Assembly: GCF_900110755.1 (NCBI RefSeq)
Contig: NZ_FOFF01000009.1
Location: forward strand, 124,001-188,000
Length of the DNA stretch: 64,000 nucleotides
Source of the DNA: Streptomyces sp. yr375
GTDB taxonomy: Bacteria > Actinomycetota > Actinomycetes > Streptomycetales > Streptomycetaceae
Reading direction: 5' to 3'
Positions 27,254 through 33,910 of the stretch are shown in pieces (position 1 is the stretch's first letter; each line of letters starts with the position of its first letter). The position numbers and the translations under genes were made by a program. The notes under the pieces were generated by a model that saw only the letters and a list, made by a program, of their open reading frames with translations, made no database searches and had not been told where the DNA came from.

Positions 27254-27386
27254 ACCCTACGGCCGGTTGCGCGCGTCCGTGGTCTTTTGGACGGCCGTAC
27301 GGGTGGTCTGGGGTGTGCGGGCGGGGACGAGCGGGGGCGAACGGGGACCTCTGGGCGTGACCACTCAGCCCCGTGAGAGGAACACC

Positions 27387-27587
27387 ATGCGTATCCGATC
27401 CGTCCTGGCCGCAACCGTCCTGGGCATCGCCCTCACCGCCGTCGGCGCGACGACCGCCACCGCCGACGAGGGTCCCCGCCACCACCACTTCGGCGGCGAC
27501 GAGGGCATCTGCAGCCCGTACTTCGGCGGGATCGACACCTCGTCCGCCGACATCGTCTGGGGCGGCGCGCACTGCCACCGCTTCTGA
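27387..27587 (+). CDS. Small secreted His-rich peptide
   Basis: 66 aa, ATG after GAGAGGAA. Residues 1-28 are a Sec signal (basic start, LAATVLGIALTAVGA core, cleavage near ATA-DE). The mature ~38-residue peptide has GPRHHHFGGDEG, one Cys in the middle (GICSPYF), one near the end (GAHCHRF), and six His. I do not recognise a family. The two Cys could form one disulphide, and the His cluster suggests metal binding, which would fit its place inside the iron gene block; that is inference. Confidence 0.75.
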   Translation: MRIRSVLAATVLGIALTAVGATTATADEGPRHHHFGGDEGICSPYFGGIDTSSADIVWGGAHCHRF

Positions 27588-27645
27588 CATGACGAGCATG
27601 ACGTACATGACGTGATGCGACGTGACGTGATGTGACGTGACGTCA
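27586..27645. repeat. TGACR-type short tandem repeat
   Basis: Directly from the stop codon of the small peptide gene, about 60 bp are built from imperfect TGACG/TGACATGA/TGATG units, for example GACGTGATGCGACGTGACG. The base composition is clearly lower in GC than its surroundings. The unit contains overlapping TGACGTCA-like palindromes. Its role is unknown; it may work as the 3' boundary between convergent genes. Confidence 0.65.
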
Positions 27646-27682
27646 TCCCGGGCCTCCTCGCCGTGCGGCGCGGGGGCCCGGC

Positions 27683-28330
27683 TCATGCCGAGAGCGGGAA
27701 CTCCTCGCCCAGGGCCCGGAAGACCGCCGTGTTCAGCGCGAACGCCCGCTTGCACTCGCTCACGATCCGCTGCTTCTCCAGATCGTCCACGCGCACCCCG
27801 TCCAGCAGCTCCCGGTACCCCCGCTTGAACGCCGCCGGGTTGCCGATCCCCTCGAAGACGTAGAACCGGACGCCGTCGCCCTTGCGCTCGAAGCCCCAGG
27901 TGCGCTCCGCCTTGTCGCGGATGATCTGCCCGCCGGAGAGATCGCCCAGGTAGCGCGTGTAGTGGTGGGCTATGTACCCGGCAGGCCACCGCTCGGCGCA
28001 CTCCCGCACCCGCGCCGCGTACGCCTCGGTCGCCGGCAGGGCCGAAAGACCCGCCCGCCACCCCGCGCCCCGCAGATGCGCGAGGTCGCGCTCCAGCGCC
28101 GGCAGCCGGAACAGCTCGGGCCGTATGAAGGGCCCCGCCGCCGGGTCCGAGGCCAGCCGCCCGGCGCCAGTCTCCAGCGCCTCGTACACGAACCAGAGCT
28201 GCTCGGTGTAGCGCGCGTACGCCTCGACGCCCAGCCTGCCGCCGAGGAGGTCGCTCATGAACGTCGAGGTCTCGGCCTCCACATGCTGCTCGTGGGACGC
28301 GGTGCGGATCACTGTCGAGAAGGAGTCCAT
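27683..28330 (-). CDS. Biliverdin-producing heme oxygenase
   Basis: 215 aa, all-alpha heme oxygenase (HmuO/HO-1 family). The proximal heme ligand region is TASHEQHVEAE (His16 by position), and the distal helix Gly motif is YLGDLSGGQ. The enzyme opens heme with O2 and reductant to biliverdin, CO and Fe(II), so it releases iron from heme. An iron box with 16 of 19 matches sits 14 bp upstream of the start codon. It belongs functionally with the EfeUOB system, whose EfeB also handles heme. Confidence 0.95.
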   Translation of the reverse strand: MDSFSTVIRTASHEQHVEAETSTFMSDLLGGRLGVEAYARYTEQLWFVYEALETGAGRLASDPAAGPFIRPELFRLPALERDLAHLRGAGWRAGLSALPATEAYAARVRECAERWPAGYIAHHYTRYLGDLSGGQIIRDKAERTWGFERKGDGVRFYVFEGIGNPAAFKRGYRELLDGVRVDDLEKQRIVSECKRAFALNTAVFRALGEEFPLSA

Positions 28331-28343
28331 GGGCTCGATTTTC

Positions 28344-28362
28344 TATGGTTAGGCTTACCTAA
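28344..28362 (+). promoter_or_regulatory. Iron box upstream of heme oxygenase
   Basis: TATGGTTAGGCTTACCTAA on the plus strand matches the DmdR1/IdeR consensus at 16 of 19 positions, including the inverted core TTAGGC-TTACCTAA. It lies just upstream of the heme oxygenase start on the opposite strand; such boxes are near-palindromic, so orientation does not matter. Iron-replete repression of heme degradation is expected. Confidence 0.85.
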
Positions 28363-28382
28363 GTCAACGCCTTGCCGACCTT

Positions 28383-28404
28383 CTGTCGGTATGTTTCCCG
28401 ACAG
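28383..28404. promoter_or_regulatory. Inverted repeat between heme oxygenase and map
   Basis: CTGTCGG (28383-28389) and CCGACAG (28398-28404) form perfect 7-bp arms about 8 nt apart. It lies 53 bp upstream of the heme oxygenase start, beyond the iron box, and could be a second operator or part of a hairpin. Confidence 0.35.
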
Positions 28405-28432
28405 TCCGTCGGCAAAAACCTACCCGGCACAC

Positions 28433-28465
28433 GAAAAGCCCGCCCTCCGAGCAGGAGAGCGGGCT
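28433..28465 (-). terminator. map: Rho-independent terminator of map
   Basis: On the minus strand AGCCCGC (complement of 28459-28465) pairs with GCGGGCT (complement of 28437-28443), with an additional CTC/GAG pair inside, and is followed directly by TTTT. It begins 52 bp after the map stop codon. Confidence 0.75.
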
Positions 28466-28516
28466 GACCGGCGCAGGCCGGTAGAGGGCTGCCGATGGAC
28501 GACTGCCGGTGGACGG

Positions 28517-29374
28517 CTACGGGAGGGTGAGGATCTCCGCCCCCGTCTCCGTCACCACCAGGGTGTGTTCGAACTGGGCCGTCCGCTTGCGGTCCTTGGT
28601 CACCACGGTCCAGCCGTCGTCCCACATGTCGTAGTCGTGGGTGCCGAGCGTCAGCATCGGCTCGATCGTGAACGTCATCCCGGGCTGGATGACGGTCGTC
28701 GCGTGCGGGCTGTCGTAGTGCGGGATGATCAGCCCGGAGTGGAACGACGAGTTGATCCCGTGCCCCGTGAAGTCCCGCACCACGCCGTACCCGAACCGCT
28801 TCGCGTACGACTCGATGACCCGCCCGATGATGTTGATCTGCCGGCCGGGCCGGACCGCCTTGATCGCCCGATCCAGGGACTCCCGGGTCCGCTCCACCAG
28901 CAGCCGCGACTCCTCGTCGACGTCCCCCACCAGGTACGTGGCGTTGTTGTCGCCGTGCACACCGCCGATGTACGCCGTCACGTCCAGGTTGACGATGTCG
29001 CCGTCGCGCAGCACCGTCGAGTCCGGGATGCCGTGGCAGATGACCTCGTTGACGCTGGTGCACAGGGACTTCGGGAAGCCGCGGTAGCCCAGGGTCGACG
29101 GGTAGGCGCCGTGGTCGCACATGTAGTCGTGCGCGACCTTGTCGAGTTCGTCGGTGGTGACCCCCGGCGAGATCAGCTTCGCGGCCTCCGCCATCGCCTG
29201 CGCGGCGATCCGGCCGGCCCGGCGCATCGCCTCGACCGTCTCGGGCGTCTGCACCTCCGGTCCGGTGTACGGCGTCGGCGCGGGCTTGCCGACGTACTCG
29301 GGGCGGCGGATGTTTCCGGGCACGGAACGGATGGGGGACTGCACCCCTGGGACGAGTAGCGACTGGCCAGACAT
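28517..29374 (-). CDS. map: Methionine aminopeptidase, type I
   Basis: 285 aa. It removes the initiator Met from nascent proteins. The metal ligands are visible: Asp in DIVNLDVT, Asp in HGDNNATY, His in [10 protein letters not shown], Glu in TIEPML and Glu in QFEHT. The N-terminal extension with RRPEYVGKP is typical of the longer actinobacterial MetAP1c-like paralogue, which carries a PxxP-containing tail. The start ATG (MSGQSLL) gives the usual family length. It has its own terminator. Confidence 0.96.
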   Translation of the reverse strand: MSGQSLLVPGVQSPIRSVPGNIRRPEYVGKPAPTPYTGPEVQTPETVEAMRRAGRIAAQAMAEAAKLISPGVTTDELDKVAHDYMCDHGAYPSTLGYRGFPKSLCTSVNEVICHGIPDSTVLRDGDIVNLDVTAYIGGVHGDNNATYLVGDVDEESRLLVERTRESLDRAIKAVRPGRQINIIGRVIESYAKRFGYGVVRDFTGHGINSSFHSGLIIPHYDSPHATTVIQPGMTFTIEPMLTLGTHDYDMWDDGWTVVTKDRKRTAQFEHTLVVTETGAEILTLP

Positions 29375-29431
29375 GCCGGTGAGTCTAACGAGCGGCCATG
29401 GGGGAACATGTCGGTGGCGAGAGGAGCCGTC

Positions 29432-29668
29432 ATGCCCCTGTTCAAGAAGCGGACCGTCGGCAAGCCGGGCGAGTGGTACTACTGCCTGGAGCACAAGAAG
29501 GTCGAGGAGGGGCCGGAGTGCCCGGGCAAGGACCGCTTCGGCCCTTACCCCACCCGCGTGGAGGCCGAGCACGCGATGGAGAGCGCCCGGGAGCGCAACC
29601 TCCAGTGGGAGAACGACCCCAAGTGGCACGACGCCCCGACGACGGGCGGCACACCGGACGAGGACTGA
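29432..29668 (+). CDS. Small conserved hydrophilic protein
   Basis: 78 aa. The ATG at 29432 follows GAGAGGAG at 5-6 nt, preferable to an upstream in-frame ATG at 29408. The sequence starts MPLFKKR and has [35 protein letters not shown], with two Cys and a SPOR-like charged helix. It is highly charged and has no signal or membrane segment. I recognise it as a conserved small actinomycete protein without known function. It is divergent from map and convergent with an MFS gene. Confidence 0.75.
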   Translation: MPLFKKRTVGKPGEWYYCLEHKKVEEGPECPGKDRFGPYPTRVEAEHAMESARERNLQWENDPKWHDAPTTGGTPDED

Positions 29669-29680
29669 TCACACACCCGT

Positions 29681-31024
29681 TCACACGTCCACGACGGGCG
29701 CGGCTGCGGCTCCGGCTGCGGTCGCGGTCCGCTGGTTCCGCAGCCGCGCCGCGTGCTCGTTCGTGCGGACGTCGTACGTCATCAGCCCCGGCAGGCAGAG
29801 CGCGAGCAGTCCCACCGCCCCGACGCACAGCACCCCGCCCGACCAGACGGACGTCCGCACCCCCAGCCACCCCGCGAAGCCGCCGCTGCGCAACTGGCCG
29901 ACCGTCGGCCCCACCGAGTAGGACAGCAGCTCGATCCCGGCGAGCCGTCCGCGCAGCTCGTCCGGGATCGTCTGGTTCCACATCACCCCGCGGAAGATCC
30001 CGCTGACCATGTCGAAGCCGCCGGCCAGGACCAGGAACAGCAGCACCAGCCAGACGTCCCCCACGAGCCCCGCGCCCGCGATCGCCAGGCCCCACAGCGC
30101 GGCCGACAGCACCACCAGCCGCCCGTGCCGGTGCACCCGCGCGGTCCAGCCGCTGGTCAGGCTCACGAGCAGCGCCCCCGCCGGCACGGCCGCGTACATC
30201 AGGCCGAGCGACCACCGCGCGTCCAGTTCGTCGGCGAGGAACGGCAGGACGGCGAGCGGCATCGCGAGGAACATCGCGGCCAGGTCGACGGCGTACGTAC
30301 CGAGGAGCTCCTTGCGGCTCCAGGCGTACCGGGCGCCCTCGGCGATCGCCCTGAGCGAGGGCTTCGCGGCCTCGTGCGCGGCGGGCGAGGCGGCGATCGG
30401 GACGACCAGGGCGACGGAGGCGACGAAGGTGAGCAGGTCGGCGGCGTAGGCCCAGCCGAGACCCGCGTACGCGACGACGACGCCGGCCAGCGCCGGTCCG
30501 GCGACCCCGCCCACGGTCCACCGCAGCGAGTTCAGCGAGGCCGCCGCCGGCAGGTGCTCGTGGGCGACGATGCGCGGCCACAGCGAGTCCAGCGCGGGCC
30601 GTTGGACGGAGGAGAGGGCGGAGGACAGCGCGGCGACGAGGTACAGCGGCCAGAGCGCGGGGCCGGGCATCAGCGCGTTGACCAGCAGCGCGGCGCTGAG
30701 CAGTCCCTGCCCGGCCTCCGTCCACAGGATCAGCTTCCGTTTGTCCCACGCGTCGGCGAGCGCCCCGCCGTACAGCCCGAACACCAGGAGCGGCACCAGC
30801 TCGACGGCCCCGATCGCCCCCACGGCCACGGCCGATCCGGTCAGTTCCTTCATCTGCACCGGCAGCGCGACAAAGGTGAGGAAACTCCCGAAGTTGGAGA
30901 CGGTCCCCGACACCCAGAGCCGCCGGAAGTCCCGTGAGGCCCGCCAGGGAGCAAGGTCGGGAAGCAGTGCGCGGAACCCGGTGGGGGAGGGGGAGGCGGC
31001 GGCGGGGGTGTCGTCGGGGGTCAC
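29681..31024 (-). CDS. MFS exporter, EntS/MFS_3 type
   Basis: 447 aa from GTG 31024. Hydrophobic segments and loops fit a 12-helix MFS protein of the enterobactin-exporter-like group: FRRLWVSGTVSNFGSFLTFVALPVQ in helix 1, ADAWDKRKLIL as motif A, and SVQRPALDSLWPRIV before helix 5. Substrates in this group are siderophores or other secondary metabolites; none is assigned here. The C-terminus is Ala-rich. It stands 12 bp from the convergent small gene. I see no iron box near its start. Confidence 0.88.
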   Translation of the reverse strand: MTPDDTPAAASPSPTGFRALLPDLAPWRASRDFRRLWVSGTVSNFGSFLTFVALPVQMKELTGSAVAVGAIGAVELVPLLVFGLYGGALADAWDKRKLILWTEAGQGLLSAALLVNALMPGPALWPLYLVAALSSALSSVQRPALDSLWPRIVAHEHLPAAASLNSLRWTVGGVAGPALAGVVVAYAGLGWAYAADLLTFVASVALVVPIAASPAAHEAAKPSLRAIAEGARYAWSRKELLGTYAVDLAAMFLAMPLAVLPFLADELDARWSLGLMYAAVPAGALLVSLTSGWTARVHRHGRLVVLSAALWGLAIAGAGLVGDVWLVLLFLVLAGGFDMVSGIFRGVMWNQTIPDELRGRLAGIELLSYSVGPTVGQLRSGGFAGWLGVRTSVWSGGVLCVGAVGLLALCLPGLMTYDVRTNEHAARLRNQRTATAAGAAAAPVVDV

Positions 31025-31099
31025 GAGGGGCCATGTTCGGCCGCCGGGGAAGGGCCGGGCAACTGCTTTTCGCCCTGAGGCGGGTGGGCGGGTGGAGGG

Positions 31100-31696
31100 T
31101 TACCAGGGGGGAGGGGGCGGGGCTGTCAGGCGTTCGGCGAGGTGGGTGAGGCGGTCGGTGAGGCGGCGGCGGCCTCTGGTCGGGGGGAGGGTCTCGCCGG
31201 CCGCCGCGCTCACCAGGTGCTGCACGGTGTCGAGGTCCAGCTCGGAGCCGTCCGGCACGGGCAGCGTCTCGTGGGCCAGGGCCGTCAGGTCTCCCTCGCC
31301 GGGGCCGAGGGCGAGGATCGTGACGCCGGCGCGACGGGCGTCCGCCACGCGTTCGAGGAGCGGCGCGTCCCCCGACGGAGATGCCACGAGCAGCGTCTCG
31401 CCCCGCCGGGCCGCCTCGATCCGGCCCAGGCCCACCGCGAGATGCGCGGGGTCCGAGGGCCGCGCGGCATGCCGGACGAGCGTCGGCGCCAGCTCCGGCG
31501 TACCCGACCACGCCGCCTCGTCCACCAGATGCGCCGCGAGATGCCACGGCTCGTACGCCGCCGTCCCCACCAGCAGCAGCCCGCCCCCGTGCGACACGAC
31601 CGACCCCCGCAGCACCGCGCCGAACCTCCGCGTGGCCCCCAGCCACTCGGTCCCGGCGAGCACCTCACGCAACAACGCGACCCGTACGGCGTCCAT
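31100..31696 (-). CDS. Uncharacterised protein with SIS-like alpha/beta fold
   Basis: 198 aa. The pattern HGGGLLLVGTAAYEPWHLAAHLVDEAAW and later GETLLVASPSGDAPLLERVADARRAGVTILALG resembles the two Rossmann-like half-sites of sugar isomerase (SIS) domains, which bind phosphosugars. It lacks a strong SIS active-site motif, so enzyme activity is not implied. The C-terminus is a basic helix ending in a Pro run. It lies 75 bp upstream of the MFS gene on the same strand and is divergent from npdG. Confidence 0.6.
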   Translation of the reverse strand: MDAVRVALLREVLAGTEWLGATRRFGAVLRGSVVSHGGGLLLVGTAAYEPWHLAAHLVDEAAWSGTPELAPTLVRHAARPSDPAHLAVGLGRIEAARRGETLLVASPSGDAPLLERVADARRAGVTILALGPGEGDLTALAHETLPVPDGSELDLDTVQHLVSAAAGETLPPTRGRRRLTDRLTHLAERLTAPPPPPW

Positions 31697-31800
31697 GCGG
31701 CCGCATCCTGCCCCAATCGGCGACCGGAGGCGGACGGTTCGCCGTTCCGTTCACCCTGCGCGGCGAAGGGGCGTCCGCCACGCCCACGTAAAGTCGGTCC

Positions 31801-32559
31801 ATGACCTCTACCGACAGTGACAGTGCACAGAACACCCCTGTGAGCGCCCCCGCGAGCGCCCCGGCGGGTGCCCCGGCGAAGGCTCCCGCCAAGGACCCGT
31901 GGGACCTTCCCGACGTCTCCGGGCTCGTCGTCGGCGTGCTCGGCGGGACCGGTCCGCAGGGCAAGGGCCTCGCCTACCGGCTCGCCAAGGCCGGCCAGCA
32001 GGTGATCATCGGCTCGCGTGCCGCCGACCGCGCCCAGGCCGCCGCCGACGAGATCGGCAACGGCGTCGAGGGCGCCGACAACGCCGAGACCGCGCGCCGC
32101 AGCGACATCGTGATCGTCGCCGTACCGTGGGACGGCCATGGCAAGACCCTGGAGTCACTGCGCGAGGAACTGGCCGGAAAGCTCGTCGTCGACTGCGTCA
32201 ACCCGCTCGGCTTCGACAAGAAGGGCGCGTACGCGCTGAAGCCCGAGGAGGGCAGCGCCGCCGAGCAGGCCGCCGCCCTGCTGCCGGACTCCCGTGTCGC
32301 CGCCGCCTTCCACCACCTCTCGGCGGTCCTCCTCCAGGACCCGGAGGTCGACGAGATCGACACCGATGTGATGGTGCTGGGCGAGGAGCGGGCCGACGTC
32401 GAGATCGTGCAGGCGCTGGCCGGCCGGATCCCCGGCATGCGCGGCGTGTTCGCCGGGCGGCTGCGCAACGCCCACCAGGTGGAGTCCCTGGTCGCCAACC
32501 TGATCTCGGTCAACCGCCGCTACAAGGCCCACGCGGGCCTGCGCGTCACGGACGTATGA
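31801..32559 (+). CDS. npdG: NADPH-dependent F420 reductase
   Basis: 252 aa. An Ala/Pro-rich N-terminal extension of about 35 residues precedes the Rossmann domain VGVLGGTGPQGKGLAYRLA, then IIGSRAADRA, which selects NADP through Ser-Arg. AVPWDGH, VVDCVNPLGFD and the C-terminal GVFAGRLRNAHQVESL complete the family signature. The enzyme exchanges hydride between NADPH and coenzyme F420, supplying F420H2 to actinobacterial reductases, including those of antibiotic pathways. A strong terminator hairpin follows the stop. Confidence 0.93.
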   Translation: MTSTDSDSAQNTPVSAPASAPAGAPAKAPAKDPWDLPDVSGLVVGVLGGTGPQGKGLAYRLAKAGQQVIIGSRAADRAQAAADEIGNGVEGADNAETARRSDIVIVAVPWDGHGKTLESLREELAGKLVVDCVNPLGFDKKGAYALKPEEGSAAEQAAALLPDSRVAAAFHHLSAVLLQDPEVDEIDTDVMVLGEERADVEIVQALAGRIPGMRGVFAGRLRNAHQVESLVANLISVNRRYKAHAGLRVTDV

Positions 32560-32565
32560 GCGCAT

Positions 32566-32600
32566 GGGGGACACTGGGCGAAGCCGTATCAGTGTCCCCC
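32566..32600 (+). terminator. npdG: Hairpin terminator of npdG
   Basis: GGGGGACACTG (32566-32576) and CAGTGTCCCCC (32590-32600) form a perfect 11-bp stem with a 13-nt loop, starting 7 bp after the npdG stop. No T-run follows. Confidence 0.75.
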
Positions 32601-32661
32601 GAGTCCTTTACAGCCTCCTCAGCCCCCCGAGTCCTCTGAGCCCCGACAGGAGAGCAGCCCC

Positions 32662-32832
32662 ATGTCCCGCCTCGCCCTCTACGCCCTCGTCGTCTGCCTC
32701 CTCGCCACCGCCGCGGCCGTCGTCTCCTTCGTGCAGGGCAGTTGGCTGGGCGTCGTGTGGGTGTTGCTGGCCGGGCTGTCCAGCAACATGTGCTGGTACT
32801 ACGTGAAGCGCGGCAAGACCGTCACCGGCTGA
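32662..32832 (+). CDS. 56-residue membrane protein
   Basis: The ATG follows AGGAGAG. The product is MSRLALYALVVCLLATAAAV followed by SFVQGSWLGVV and WVLLAGLSSNMCWYYVKRGKTVTG: two hydrophobic helices joined by a short hairpin, with a basic C-terminus. The codons have strong GC bias at third positions, supporting real coding. The last 11 bp overlap the end of the convergent M50 protease gene. No family is recognised. Confidence 0.7.
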   Translation: MSRLALYALVVCLLATAAAVVSFVQGSWLGVVWVLLAGLSSNMCWYYVKRGKTVTG

Positions 32833-33619
32833 CGCACATGTCGGGCGTGCCCTCCCAGAAGCGGTACAGCCACTGACCGCAGTCGATCTCGCCCGGGGGC
32901 ACCCCGAGCGCGTCGAGGACCCAGTAGATCGCGTCGAAGAACTCCCGGTTCACCGCCGGCACCCACAGCAGCGCGAACACGAACAGCAGCCCGAACGGCG
33001 CGAAGGGCTCCACCTGCCGCTTCACGCCGTGCGACAGCCAGGGCTCGACGACCCCGTAGCCGTCCAGCCCAGGCACCGGCAGGAAGTTCAGGAGCGCGGC
33101 CGTCACCTGGAGCATGGCGAGGAAGGCGAGCGCGTACCGGAACTCGTCCGGCACCCCGGCCAGCGCGTGCAGCCAGAACGGGGCCGTGCACACCGCCGCG
33201 AACAGTACGTTCGTCAGCGGGCCGGCCGCCGAGATCAGACTGTGCCGCCACCGCCCCCGGATCCGCCCGCGCTCGATGAAGACGGCGCCGCCCGGCAGAC
33301 CGATCCCACCCATGATCACGAAGATGACCGGCAGCACGATGCTGAGCAGGGCGTGCGTGTACTTCAGCGGGTTGAGCGTCAGATACCCCTTCGCGCCGAC
33401 CGAGATGTCACCGCTGTGCAGGGCGGTACGCGCGTGTGCGTACTCGTGCAGACACAGGGAGACGATCCAGGCGGCCGTCACGAACAGGAACACCGCCACG
33501 CCCGGCCGCTCGGCGAACCCCGTCCAGGTCGCCCAGCCGGTGACCGCCGTCACGGCCAGGATCCCGAGAAAGACGGGACTGATCCTCCGCTCGCCGCGGC
33601 TGGTGGTGGCGGTGGTCAT
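32822..33619 (-). CDS. Membrane-embedded M50 (site-2-type) metalloprotease
   Basis: 265 aa. The start ATG (MTTATTSRGERR) follows GCAGGGGGCC; longer in-frame readings upstream are non-coding. Several membrane helices surround the zinc motif LHEYAHA (HExxH, near residue 58) and the second M50 motif NFLPVPGLDGYGV (near residue 180), whose Asp is the third ligand. There is no PDZ domain. These short actinobacterial M50 proteins are intramembrane proteases of unknown substrate. It overlaps the small membrane protein gene tail to tail. Confidence 0.88.
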   Translation of the reverse strand: MTTATTSRGERRISPVFLGILAVTAVTGWATWTGFAERPGVAVFLFVTAAWIVSLCLHEYAHARTALHSGDISVGAKGYLTLNPLKYTHALLSIVLPVIFVIMGGIGLPGGAVFIERGRIRGRWRHSLISAAGPLTNVLFAAVCTAPFWLHALAGVPDEFRYALAFLAMLQVTAALLNFLPVPGLDGYGVVEPWLSHGVKRQVEPFAPFGLLFVFALLWVPAVNREFFDAIYWVLDALGVPPGEIDCGQWLYRFWEGTPDMCVSR

Positions 33620-33745
33620 GGGGCCCCCTGCTTCGTAAGCACGTGTGGAACATCGGGAACATCTGGATCGCGTGGAACCGCCCGACCGTACCTGGCCGGG
33701 ACGTACGGGGAAAACGTCCCGAGACCGACCATAGGTTCCTAGGAG

Positions 33746-33811
33746 GGCGAACCGAAGGCGGACCGAGGGCGGACCGAGGGCGGACCGAGGGCGGACCGAG
33801 GGCGGACCGAG
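33746..33811. repeat. Six tandem 11-bp units upstream of the AfsR-like gene
   Basis: Five identical copies of GGCGGACCGAG (33757-33811) follow a diverged first copy GGCGAACCGAA (33746-33756). The array ends 100 bp before the AfsR-like start. SARP-type activators bind direct heptamer repeats at an 11-bp pitch, so the period may be meaningful. The remaining ~290 bp between M50 and this regulator hold no gene. Confidence 0.75.
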
Positions 33812-33910
33812 GTTTACGGAAGCCCGACCCGCCCGCGCTCGCCGCGCCGCACACGCCACCCCGCCCGAACTCCGTGACCGTCCGCGCTCCCACCGGAGAG
33901 AATGGACCCC

